A stretch of DNA of 56,090 nt from Coriobacteriaceae bacterium AM113-163 (GTDB lineage Bacteria > Actinomycetota > Coriobacteriia > Coriobacteriales > Coriobacteriaceae). Numbering within the stretch: position 1 is the first letter of the stretch; every line of letters starts with the position of its first letter. The notes under the pieces are model-generated. The model searched no databases. It had not been told where the DNA came from and worked only from the letters and a program-made list of their open reading frames with translations. Below, one piece after another: positions 9,433-18,049 of the stretch. The DNA is taken from NCBI GenBank assembly GCA_027673765.1, contig JAQDWB010000015.1, positions 1 through 56,090 on the forward strand, in the 5' to 3' direction. A program made the translations under genes and the position numbers.

Positions 9433-10923
9433 ATGAGCAAATACATCATCGGAATCGATCAGTCCACACAGGGTACTAAGGCGCTGCTGGTGGACGAGGG
9501 CGGCCATCTGATCCATCGCGCCGACCGCTCGCATCGCCAGATTGTCAACGAGGCCGGCTGGGTGAGCCATGATCCAGCCGAGATCGCCGCCAACGTGCTG
9601 GCCGTGGCGCGCGCCGTGGTGGAGGAGACCGGGGTCGATCCGGCCGACGTCGCCGGCATCGGCATCTCCAACCAGCGCGAGACTACCGTTGCCTGGAGCC
9701 GCAGGACGGGCGAGCCGCTGTGCGATGCCGTGGTGTGGCAGTGCGCCCGCGCCCGCGAGCTGTGCGACGAGCTTGCTGCGCGCGAAGGCGTGGCCGAGCT
9801 GGTGCGTGACACGACGGGTCTGGTGCTCTCGCCCTACTATCCGGCGGGCAAGATGGCCTGGATCCTCGCGAACGTTCCCGCGGCTGCCGAGGCCGCGGCG
9901 GCGGGCGAGCTGTGCCTGGGCACCATCGATGCCTGGGTGGTCTGGACGCTCACGGGCGGCGCGGAGTTCCGCTGCGACTGGTCCAATGCCAGCCGCACGC
10001 AGCTTTTTGACCTGCGCCGTGGCTGCTGGAGCGAGCCGGTGTGCGAGGCCTTTGGTGTCAATCCGGCGTGTCTGCCGCAGGTGACCGATTCCGATGGCCT
10101 GTTCGGTACAACGGACCTGGGCGGCTTTTTGCCGGCGCCCGTGCCCATTCACGGCGTGCTCGGCGACAGCCATGCCGCCTTGTTTGCCCAGGGCTGCCAT
10201 AGCCGCGGCATGGCCAAGGCGACCTATGGCACCGGAAGCTCGGTCATGATGAACGTCGGCGACGAGTTCGTCGCCAGCTCGCATGGGCTTTCGAGCTCGC
10301 TCGCATGGCGTATGGACGGTGTGACCGAGTATGTTCTCGAGGGCAACGTGAGCTACGCCGGCGCCGTCAAGACGTGGCTGCGCGACGATCTGGAGCTCAT
10401 CAATAACCCCGAGGAAGTTACCGACCTGTGCTACGCCGCCAATCCGGCGAGCCGCGTCTACTTTGTGCCGGCGTTTACCGGTCTGGGCGCGCCGCACTGG
10501 GCGAGTGACGCCGAGGGCTGCGTCTTTGGCATGACGCGCACCACGGGTCGCGCGGAGTTCGTGAAGGCCGCCGACGAGTCGATCGCCTATCAGATCTTTG
10601 ACGTGATTGATGCGATGGTCGAGGATTCGGGCGCGGCGCTGGCCGAACTTCGTGTTGACGGCGGTCCCACGCGCGATGCGTACCTGATGCAGTTTGAGAG
10701 CGACCTGGTTGGCTCGCCCATCCGCATCGCGAGCAACGACGAGATGAGCGGCCTGGGTGCGGCCTGGGCCTGCGGCATTGCGCTGGACATGTACACGCGC
10801 GATGTCGTCGACGTCTACGGCGCCCGCGGCATCGTGGAGCCGTCGATGCCCGCCGACAAGCGAGTCAAAAAGATCGCCGGCTGGCGCCATGCTGTCGACG
10901 CGACTATCGCCTACACTGCCTAG
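9433..10923 (+). CDS. FGGY-family carbohydrate kinase, glycerol-kinase-like; candidate D-apulose kinase
   Basis: The 496-residue kinase has FGGY-type ATPase blocks: N-terminal phosphate loop GIDQSTQGTKALLVD, GISNQRETTVAW, DAVVWQCARARE, the ATP-site region KATYGTGSSVMMNVG, and the C-terminal ELRVDGGPTRD. GISNQRETTVAW is very like glycerol kinase, and the length fits too. It follows the transketolase subunits by 142 bp, with GGGGGAGACAGGAGAG before the start. The operon context argues against plain glycerol use: there is no glycerol facilitator or GlpD/GlpO nearby. D-apulose carries a branched bis-hydroxymethyl end that resembles glycerol, so a glycerol-kinase relative acting on it is chemically sensible; this is inference. 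Glycerol kinase remains the main alternative. Confidence 0.8.
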   Translation: MSKYIIGIDQSTQGTKALLVDEGGHLIHRADRSHRQIVNEAGWVSHDPAEIAANVLAVARAVVEETGVDPADVAGIGISNQRETTVAWSRRTGEPLCDAVVWQCARARELCDELAAREGVAELVRDTTGLVLSPYYPAGKMAWILANVPAAAEAAAAGELCLGTIDAWVVWTLTGGAEFRCDWSNASRTQLFDLRRGCWSEPVCEAFGVNPACLPQVTDSDGLFGTTDLGGFLPAPVPIHGVLGDSHAALFAQGCHSRGMAKATYGTGSSVMMNVGDEFVASSHGLSSSLAWRMDGVTEYVLEGNVSYAGAVKTWLRDDLELINNPEEVTDLCYAANPASRVYFVPAFTGLGAPHWASDAEGCVFGMTRTTGRAEFVKAADESIAYQIFDVIDAMVEDSGAALAELRVDGGPTRDAYLMQFESDLVGSPIRIASNDEMSGLGAAWACGIALDMYTRDVVDVYGARGIVEPSMPADKRVKKIAGWRHAVDATIAYTA

Positions 10924-10953
10924 GCGGCTGCGCGGCGCCCAAGGATTTTTCTG

Positions 10954-10986
10954 GGACGGGGATTAAAAACTCATTGATCCCCGTCC
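10954..10986. repeat. Hairpin with 13-nt loop after the kinase gene
   Basis: GGACGGGGAT (10954-10963) pairs perfectly with ATCCCCGTCC (10977-10986); the loop is the 13-nt TAAAAACTCATTG. The loop length matches the 13-nt-core hairpin family, but here the GGGGA word is in the stem and the ACTCATT word in the loop. It may also end kinase transcription, though no T-run follows directly. Confidence 0.65.
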
Positions 10987-11001
10987 TTGGCAGCTCATTT
11001 G

Positions 11002-11065
11002 GGACGGGGCTTTTTTGACTGGTATGATTGGTGCGACCATTCCAACCAGCTAAAAGAGCCCCGTC
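11002..11065 (+). promoter_or_regulatory. Long hairpin in the luxS leader
   Basis: Bases 11002-11023 and 11044-11065 form an inverted repeat: a 10-bp GGACGGGGCT/AGCCCCGTCC helix, then TTTT/AAAA and CTGGT/ACCAG with small mismatches, around a loop of about 20 nt. It ends 27 bp before the luxS start. It could be an mRNA leader structure for luxS or a further repeat element. It also shares GGACGGGG with the hairpin just upstream. Confidence 0.5.
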
Positions 11066-11092
11066 CTAAATTGACTATCGAGAGGATCTGCC

Positions 11093-11581
11093 ATGGAGCG
11101 TATCGCGAGTTTTTCCGTTGACCATCTGCTGCTTGAGCCCGGCGTGTACGTGAGCCGCATCGACCGCGATCCGGCGACCGGCGCCGCCGTCACCACGTTT
11201 GACCTGCGCCTGACCACGCCCAACAAGGAGCCGGTCATGAACACGGCCGAGTGCCACACCATTGAGCACCTGGGCGCGACGTTCCTTCGCAACCATGCCG
11301 AGTGGTCGAGCCGCATTGTCTACTTTGGTCCCATGGGCTGCCGCACGGGCTTTTACCTCGTCGTGTTTGGCGAGGTGACGAGCGAGGAGATCCTGCCGCT
11401 CGTGCGTGAGCTGTTCGAGTTTGTCGCCGGCTTTGAGGGCGATGTCCCCGGTGCCGCTCCCGAGGAGTGCGGTAACTATCTGGACCAGAACCTCCCCATG
11501 GCAAACTGGCTCGCACGCCGCTATCTCGACCGTGACCTGGCCGATATCGACGAGAAGCACCTGCACTACCAGCAGGCGTAA
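11093..11581 (+). CDS. luxS: S-ribosylhomocysteine lyase
   Basis: The 162-residue enzyme splits S-ribosylhomocysteine into homocysteine and DPD, the precursor of autoinducer-2, as part of the activated methyl cycle. All catalytic features are present: the zinc ligands H55 and H59 in HTIEH with general base E58, the active-site Cys83 in GPMGCRTGFYL, and the third zinc ligand Cys126 in EECGNYLDQN. The length is typical. The start follows GAGAGGATCTGCC. It stands alone, with a long leader hairpin upstream and a terminator downstream, so it is a single-gene transcription unit. Confidence 0.96.
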   Translation: MERIASFSVDHLLLEPGVYVSRIDRDPATGAAVTTFDLRLTTPNKEPVMNTAECHTIEHLGATFLRNHAEWSSRIVYFGPMGCRTGFYLVVFGEVTSEEILPLVRELFEFVAGFEGDVPGAAPEECGNYLDQNLPMANWLARRYLDRDLADIDEKHLHYQQA

Positions 11582-11609
11582 GGGCTTTATCGCCCAAAGC
11601 GCGCGCATT

Positions 11610-11641
11610 GGGCGCCTTCGCTTATGCGGGGGCGCCTTTTT
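11610..11641 (+). terminator. Intrinsic terminator after luxS
   Basis: GGCGCC arms (11611-11616 and 11631-11636), with an inner CGC/GCG pairing, are followed by TTTTT. The site lies 29 bp past the luxS stop. Confidence 0.75.
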
Positions 11642-11725
11642 GTTGAGTGGTCGGGACGAGCGTTCAAAATCGCTCATGTTTGTTCTAGAATGTTCGTACT
11701 GTCACATAAACGAACAGGAGTGAAC

Positions 11726-12370
11726 ATGCATATCTATTCTGTCAACGATCCCGAGTTCAAATCCTATGGCAACGTTTGGGATGACGTTCCGTCCGAGCTC
11801 ACGTCGCCCGTGCTCGAGGCGCTCTCTGCCACGCCCATTCCCGAGGGCAGCAAGTACGTAGCAAGTGCGCCGGAGCTCGAAGGCGTCAAGGATGCCGACA
11901 AACTGGGCTTTCTCATGTTTGGCGGCCGCCCCTTCCAGCTCGGCTGGTGCAACGGCCACAACACACGCCTCAACTGCCTGGAGTATCACCGCGCCAGCGA
12001 GTTTAACCTGGGCGCCCGCGACTTTATCCTGCTCGTGGCGCATCGCTGGGAGATCGAGGACGGCAAGCTCGACACCGCGTGCGTCAAGGCGTTCCGCGTG
12101 CCGGCGGGTACGGTCGTCGAAGTCTTCAACACCACGCTCCACTACACGCCATGCATGGTCGACGACGGCGGCTTCCAGGTAATGGTTGCGTTGCCCGCCG
12201 GCACCAATGGTCCGCGCCCCGAGGCCGCAGCCGACGTGCCCGCGGTCGGCGACAGCTACTGCTACTGGAAGGCTGACAAGTGGGTCCTCTGCCACGCCGA
12301 CAGCCCCAAGGCAGCCGAAGGCGGCTACGTGGGCCTCTTCGGCAAGAACCTCGACATCGCCTGTGACTAG
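11726..12370 (+). CDS. DUF4867-like cupin-type protein
   Basis: This 214-residue soluble protein resembles the DUF4867 family, found in gut bacteria near carbohydrate genes; its reaction is not known to me. It begins MHIYSVNDPEFKSYG and contains NGHNTRLNCLEYHRASE and the central LLVAHRWEIEDG. The pattern of His and Glu residues (NGHN, LEYH) and the beta-rich look suggest a cupin-like metal site. The start at 11726 was chosen over an upstream in-frame one because ACAGGAG lies directly before it. The upstream region (11665-11717) has TGTTCGT at 11691 and ACGAACA at 11710 as a possible operator, so it may be regulated on its own. A sugar isomerase or lyase-like accessory role is a guess. Confidence 0.6.
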   Translation: MHIYSVNDPEFKSYGNVWDDVPSELTSPVLEALSATPIPEGSKYVASAPELEGVKDADKLGFLMFGGRPFQLGWCNGHNTRLNCLEYHRASEFNLGARDFILLVAHRWEIEDGKLDTACVKAFRVPAGTVVEVFNTTLHYTPCMVDDGGFQVMVALPAGTNGPRPEAAADVPAVGDSYCYWKADKWVLCHADSPKAAEGGYVGLFGKNLDIACD

Positions 12371-12387
12371 CATCTTCCGTCTCGTTT

Positions 12388-12513
12388 TGTAACATCTAGC
12401 GGGCTAAATCGTCTCTACCTGTTACAGATTTAGACAAACTGCGGGGGGCTGCCCGAAAATCTCGATCTGTAACACCAAGCCCGGTTTTGGCTGCCTACCT
12501 GTTGCAGATCGAG
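12388..12513. repeat. Tandem pair of hairpins with 25-nt loops
   Basis: Hairpin 1 has TGTAACA (12388-12394) and TGTTACA (12420-12426); hairpin 2 has 14-nt arms (12461-12474 and 12500-12513, one mismatch) containing the same TGTAACA/TGTTGCA word. Both loops are exactly 25 nt and both end in CTACC, but the arms differ. Together with the next element they fill the 344-bp gap between the DUF4867 gene and the beta-glucosidase gene. I see no gene in that gap. Confidence 0.6.
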
Positions 12514-12527
12514 ACAAACCGTCCCCA

Positions 12528-12562
12528 ACCACCACAAAGGTGCCTGTCCCCTTTGTGGTGGT
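12528..12562. repeat. 13-nt-core hairpin element (copy b)
   Basis: ACCACCACAAAGG (12528-12540) and CCTTTGTGGTGGT (12550-12562) are perfect arms. Read on the minus strand the core is GGGGACAGGCACC. It is the reverse complement, with one base change, of the element at 24041-24075. Confidence 0.8.
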
Positions 12563-12711
12563 GTGGGGCGGCGGTATCAGAAAGTGTCAGACGGGGGCGG
12601 CTGCGGGGCGCCTGTGCGCGAAAAGAAGTGTCGACCTGCGCCGTTGCCGTTGAGTAGCGCGCTGCTTACGGGGATACTGAAGCCACGACAAACAGCGTGT
12701 GAAAGGATTGA

Positions 12712-14145
<1,434 letters not shown>

Positions 14146-14181
14146 GGAAGCCGAGACACTCAACTTCAGAGTTTCCTAACC

Positions 14182-14220
14182 AAAACGCCCGGCGAGCAGT
14201 TAATGCCCGCCGGGCGTTTT
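14182..14220. terminator. Bidirectional terminator after GH1 gene
   Basis: AAAACGCCCGGCG (14182-14194) and CGCCGGGCGTTTT (14208-14220) give a 9-bp GC stem flanked by A and T runs. It is 36 bp past the stop codon. Confidence 0.88.
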
Positions 14221-14236
14221 GTTAAAAGAAGTGAAA

Positions 14237-14316
14237 GCACTCATTGGGGACGTACTTAAATGACCAGTCAAACAAGAACGTCCCACTACTCATTTAAGTC
14301 TGTCCCCAATGAGTGC
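14237..14316. repeat. Nested 13-nt-core hairpin elements (copy g)
   Basis: Outer arms at 14237-14251 and 14302-14316 (15 bp, GCACTCATTGGGGAC and its complement) enclose an inner element: ACTCATT (14288-14294), a 13-nt loop (reverse complement GGGGACAGACTTA) and AATGAGT (14308-14314). Two half-elements in opposite orientation probably make up the block. Confidence 0.7.
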
Positions 14317-14324
14317 CCCAAAGT

Positions 14325-14388
14325 GAGAGTGGATAATCTGCCGTTTTTGGCCTGTTTGGGGGCTCAAAGTGGGAGATTATCCACTCTC
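14325..14388. repeat. Hairpin with 34-nt constant loop (copy 1)
   Basis: GAGAGTGGATAATCT (14325-14339) pairs with 14374-14388. The 34-nt loop contains TTTTGGCCTGT and GGGCTCAAAGTGGG and matches the loop of the element at 26144-26207, whose arms differ by a compensated base pair. Confidence 0.8.
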
Positions 14389-14442
14389 GTCATTTGGCCG
14401 GCACTTGGGGGCACTTCTTGTTGAGTGTGAGCGCCGTCGCTG

Positions 14443-15954
14443 CTACGCGACGGTGATGGCGACCTGGGCGTAGCGGCTGCAGGGGCGCTCGGCGCGCGTC
14501 TGCACGGTAAGCGTGAGTACGAAGCGGTCACCGGGCTGCGCGTCGGCGGGCACGATGAAAGCGGTGTCCACCGTGCATTCTTGCCACATCGACAGATCCT
14601 GGACGCCTGCATAGCTCGATGGGTCTACGGCCACATCCCAATGTGCATCGAAGCCCTTGTCGTCGGGGTCGACGATGGTTGCCGCAAGGGCGACGCGCTC
14701 GCCGGCTGCGGCGCTGCGGTCGGCCGTGACCTCGACAACATGTGCCGGATGCGAGCAGATGGCCGGATCATGGGCGCACCATTGCGCGCGGACGGCAAAG
14801 TCTTCCTGATAGGCGCGCAGGTAGGGATTGAGATTGTCGTCTGCGGGCGTGCCGAGGGCGGCAAAACCGGCGGGCGCGCTCGCATCGGGGTGTCCATCAA
14901 GAAACATGCGGCCCAGCAGCGTATCGAAGTCGCGGTCGTCGATGCCGCGCAGGCCAAACGGCAGCAGTGGAATATAGGTCATGCTGTCGCCTTCGGCCAT
15001 AAAGTCGCCGCGCTCAAACTGCACCGCGGGCATGCCTTCCAGGCCCCAATCCAGGCGGGCATGCTTGCCAAACTGAAAGCGCTCGGGTTCGTTTTCGTAG
15101 ACCTTACCATCGCCATAGAGCATATAGCGTGCCATGAGGGGTTCGTTGCCCTGCGTGAGATTCTGCTCGGGCCAAGGAGCCTTAAACAGCGGAAGCGTAT
15201 CGGGCTGAGCTGTTTTGGCGTCGAAATAGTTGCCATACATATAGGGCGTACGCCAAAAGATGAGCTCGGGAAAGAGCTCACGCCCATGGTCGAGCCACGA
15301 GTTGTCCTGTCCCACGCCATCGGCAACGCCCATCACGCGCACCTTCTGATAGACCCGCTGCTGTACGGCGGGCCACTCGGGTGTGGCGCGATAACGCTCG
15401 GCAATACTCATGAGGGCGCGAACGATCGTATTCATACCACCCCAGCTGAGCAGCCACAGCGTGCGCGGGTCATCGTCCATGATGGCATCGGCGATGACGT
15501 GAGACCCTTCAGTCTCCTCGCGCACATCACCCTCAAAGGCAACATTTCCCACAAAGGTGCGCTCGATTATCTGGGCGGGCGTGGGAAACGGCGGCTCACC
15601 GGCAGCGGCCGCATTTGCCTGCAACTGCGGCCAAGCCTGGGCATATTCATTGCTCCAGAGGCTCTCAATCCAATGCTCGGGAAACGGACGATACTCACGA
15701 AGCTCCCCTGCCAGTGGATCGGGTTCATGAGGCACAACAGCCCACTCATAAGAGCGCCGCCCTTTGGTCCGCCAATGCGAATTCACCTCGCCGAGCGTAT
15801 GAACCCCATCCCCAAGAAAGTGATACTGCGAAGCCGTATACACCACAGCCTGAACATCAAGCAAGTTGAGATACAGAGCCAAATGAACAAGCGAGTTCAT
15901 ATCATCGACTTCCATATCAGTGGTAACAATCACCCGAGTCAACTTCTGGGACAT
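14443..15954 (-). CDS. DUF1593-type nucleoside-hydrolase-like protein
   Basis: This 503-residue protein matches the DUF1593 (Sde0182-like) family, which has a nucleoside-hydrolase-like N-terminal domain and a C-terminal Ig-like domain. The start region RVIVTTDMEVDDMNSLVHLA contains the Asp-rich DxExDD motif in the position of the calcium site of nucleoside hydrolases. Other blocks are LLSWGGMNTIVRAL and GVADGVGQDNSWLDHGRELFPEL. The last 90 residues are beta-rich and resemble an Ig or carbohydrate-binding fold. The ATG at 15954 has GGAG 8 nt upstream; an earlier TTG would add 8 residues. Unlike many relatives it has no signal peptide, so it should act inside the cell on an imported compound. 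The substrate is unknown; a glycoside is likely given the neighbours. Confidence 0.72.
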   Translation of the reverse strand: MSQKLTRVIVTTDMEVDDMNSLVHLALYLNLLDVQAVVYTASQYHFLGDGVHTLGEVNSHWRTKGRRSYEWAVVPHEPDPLAGELREYRPFPEHWIESLWSNEYAQAWPQLQANAAAAGEPPFPTPAQIIERTFVGNVAFEGDVREETEGSHVIADAIMDDDPRTLWLLSWGGMNTIVRALMSIAERYRATPEWPAVQQRVYQKVRVMGVADGVGQDNSWLDHGRELFPELIFWRTPYMYGNYFDAKTAQPDTLPLFKAPWPEQNLTQGNEPLMARYMLYGDGKVYENEPERFQFGKHARLDWGLEGMPAVQFERGDFMAEGDSMTYIPLLPFGLRGIDDRDFDTLLGRMFLDGHPDASAPAGFAALGTPADDNLNPYLRAYQEDFAVRAQWCAHDPAICSHPAHVVEVTADRSAAAGERVALAATIVDPDDKGFDAHWDVAVDPSSYAGVQDLSMWQECTVDTAFIVPADAQPGDRFVLTLTVQTRAERPCSRYAQVAITVA

Positions 15955-16084
15955 AGGAACAGCTCCAATCAAAATCAATTCAGCCAGTTACGCGCAAGGC
16001 AAGACGGGACCCACGCCCCCATCGCCCGCGACCCGGCGGCCCGCCGGAAGCGGCCGACCAGCGTTTCGAACAACGTTAACTTAG

Positions 16085-16211
16085 GGGGGCTCTGACCTTT
16101 AGTTTTGTAAACATTCCGCAGCGCGAGCCCCGCTTATCCGATGCTCCGAAGGAGCAGGATAAGCGGGGCTCATGCGCGAGGACGTTTACAAAACTAAAGG
16201 TCAGAGCCCCC
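16085..16211. repeat. 127-bp nested perfect inverted repeat
   Basis: Three helices are nested. Outer arms 16085-16112 and 16184-16211 are 28-bp perfect complements and include TTTTGTAAAC/GTTTACAAAA. Middle arms 16126-16139 and 16157-16170 (14 bp, AGCCCCGCTTATCC) are perfect, and the inner GCTCC-GAA-GGAGC (16143-16155) closes the tip. The element starts 10 bp past the esterase stop codon (minus strand) and fills most of the gap to the DUF1593 gene. It has no coding content. Confidence 0.9.
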
Positions 16212-16221
16212 GATGGGATGG

Positions 16222-17559
16222 TTACCTCGAAACCCTGGCCGACCACTCCCAGCAGCCCACCGGCTCGCCGTCGATGAGTACGTTGCCCCCGTCGAAGTCT
16301 TGATAACACAGGTCGTTGAATTGGTGGATCCACACGCCGTGGTTGAACGTCTTTTTGGCCGAGCCGTCGGCCTCGCGATACACGCCGGTCAGGTCCTCGA
16401 CATGGCTAAAGTAGGTGAGATGCACGTTGGCGCCGGCACCGCGCAGGCGCGCGAACAGCGGCAGCACGGTCTGTTGCGGGTGCACGAGCTCGTCGCCCTT
16501 GGAGTGCGTAAACCACAGCGGCGTCTTGGCGAGCGCGGCCACGTCCTTGTCCGTGGCGTTGTACCACGGGGCGCAGCAGGGAAGGCCCGCGGCGAAGAAA
16601 TCGGGGTAGTCGGCGCACAGGCGCAGGGTCATAAAGCCGCCGTTGGAAAGACCGGCGACCACGATGCGGTCGGTGTCGATGCGGTCGACATGCTCGGCGA
16701 CAAACTCGTCGATAAGCGCCTTGAGCACGGAGGAGTAGATGCTCTGGTTGGAGCGACCGAGTTGCTCGACGCCGTTGTCCATCCAAAACGTGGGCGACTG
16801 CGGCACGAGCACCCAGGCAAAGCCGCCAAAGTAGCGCTGGATCTGCGCCTGACTAATGGCCGTCACGCGGTTGCCGATATAGGCGCGCGTAGCGCCTTCG
16901 CCTTGCGTGGCGCCCTTGCCCTCGCCGGCGCCGTGCAGATACACCACGAGCGGTGCTCTTTGGGGCACGACCGTCGCCTCGGGCGCAAAGGGGTTGAAGC
17001 ATGCCGAGTCTTCGGCCTTAAAGGTGGGCTCAAAGAAGCCGTATTCGAGCGCGATGCCGTCGACGGCGGTCTTTTGCGTGGCGTTGCTCCAGCCTTTGAG
17101 CGCGGGGCAGATATCGCCACGGCAGGTGTCGAAGACCAGGCCGCAGGTGGGATCGTCGCCGTCGTTGCCGGGAAGAGCTGTGAGCTGCGTGATGCGCAGC
17201 TGGTCATCGAGCATGCGCGAGCCCATGACGCCGCCTTCGATGGTCTTGGTCAGGCGCTGCTCGGCGACCTCGAGCGCCACATGGGTGCCCACGGCGAGCT
17301 TACGTCCGTTCTCGTCGCACGGATATGCGGCGAGAATGTCGATGTAACCCACGGAGGGCGCGGCATGGTCGGCGCCGCGCTCCTTGCGCATCAGAACCTC
17401 GCCCGAGCGCTCGTGACGCTCTACATATATATGGAAGGTGTTCGCGTCGATGTCGTTGGCGCGCACGGTGCAGGGCAGGTCGAGTACGACCTTGCTGATC
17501 CAGGGGCCAAAGTCGCCCAAGGTGGTGACGGTTGCGTAGGTACACAATTTGAGCTCCAT
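16222..17559 (-). CDS. Alpha/beta-hydrolase esterase with N-terminal Ig-like domain
   Basis: The 445-residue protein has an N-terminal beta-rich domain (about residues 1-190) of the kind found in EstA-like esterases and a C-terminal alpha/beta-hydrolase domain. The latter has the oxyanion block VVYLHGAGEGKGATQ, the nucleophile elbow GLSNGGFM, an acid in HSKGDELVHP, and the catalytic His likely in FNHGVWIHQF. Similar proteins are grouped with PHB-depolymerase-like and prolyl-oligopeptidase-like esterases. There is no signal peptide, so the substrate is cytoplasmic. GGGAGGCAGCTC precedes the start. It is divergent from the PTS gene, with a 16-bp perfect palindrome (17608-17623) just upstream. 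Removal of acyl groups from imported plant glycosides is plausible but unproven. Confidence 0.75.
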   Translation of the reverse strand: MELKLCTYATVTTLGDFGPWISKVVLDLPCTVRANDIDANTFHIYVERHERSGEVLMRKERGADHAAPSVGYIDILAAYPCDENGRKLAVGTHVALEVAEQRLTKTIEGGVMGSRMLDDQLRITQLTALPGNDGDDPTCGLVFDTCRGDICPALKGWSNATQKTAVDGIALEYGFFEPTFKAEDSACFNPFAPEATVVPQRAPLVVYLHGAGEGKGATQGEGATRAYIGNRVTAISQAQIQRYFGGFAWVLVPQSPTFWMDNGVEQLGRSNQSIYSSVLKALIDEFVAEHVDRIDTDRIVVAGLSNGGFMTLRLCADYPDFFAAGLPCCAPWYNATDKDVAALAKTPLWFTHSKGDELVHPQQTVLPLFARLRGAGANVHLTYFSHVEDLTGVYREADGSAKKTFNHGVWIHQFNDLCYQDFDGGNVLIDGEPVGCWEWSARVSR

Positions 17560-17607
17560 GAGCTGCCTCCCTTACGCCGCGAATGCCTGGCATCTGCGGC
17601 AATACAA

Positions 17608-17623
17608 ACTAAACATGTTTAGT
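17608..17623. promoter_or_regulatory. Perfect 16-bp palindromic operator upstream of the esterase gene
   Basis: ACTAAACATGTTTAGT is an exact palindrome, 49 bp before the esterase start. Its TAAACA/TGTTTA halves are the same words found at 4744, 6051, 17692 and 17927. Confidence 0.7.
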
Positions 17624-17686
17624 GTAATCTAGAATTGAAGAATAGCCAGATGAACTCGGTAAACGGCAAAAATGAACACGTCGTGA

Positions 17687-17710
17687 GCTACTAAACATAT
17701 GTTTACTAGC
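17687..17710. promoter_or_regulatory. 24-bp palindromic operator in the esterase-PTS intergenic region
   Basis: GCTACTAAACAT and the following ATGTTTACTAGC are complementary except for one pair. The TAAACATATGTTTA core is at 17692-17705. It lies between the divergent esterase and PTS genes in an AT-rich 490-bp gap (17560-18049) that has no gene and looks like promoter DNA throughout. Confidence 0.7.
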
Positions 17711-17926
17711 TTCTAGCAGGGATTCTGTTGATGAGTTAACAGATCAGTGAGGTGTTCATCAAAATAAAATCCCACGTAAATGGCTATATATCAATAGAGG
17801 GTCAAAGAGACCATTTCCCGCCATTCAAATACGTTCACCCCCGATTACCTACCGTTCACCGGACTGTAGACGGCAAAATTGCCATAAATTCGGCGCTCCG
17901 TGTAAACTAAAGCCCGTAAACGTTCA

Positions 17927-17943
17927 GTAAACACCTTGTTTAC
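17927..17943. promoter_or_regulatory. Candidate operator upstream of the PTS gene
   Basis: GTAAACA and TGTTTAC are inverted around a 3-nt centre, about 107 bp before the EIIBC start. Further GTAAAC words at 17902 and 17916 in direct orientation suggest a cluster of sites. Confidence 0.55.
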
Positions 17944-18049
17944 AAAAGCGTATCCAAGGGTCCGGCAACCGTAAGGGGTTATAGTCGCCGGGCCAAAGGC
18001 GTGCCTAAGCCCAAGGGGGCTGGCACACGAAGATATGGGGAGGGGTCCC

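Noticed and set aside
9433..10923. Plain glycerol kinase (glpK) annotation
   Set aside because: Similarity is strong, but the operon with an isomerase and split transketolase and the lack of other glycerol genes make another substrate more likely. It is kept as the alternative.
16085..16211. Insertion sequence ends
   Set aside because: There is no room for a transposase and none is found in the window; a non-autonomous element remains possible and is listed as a finding.
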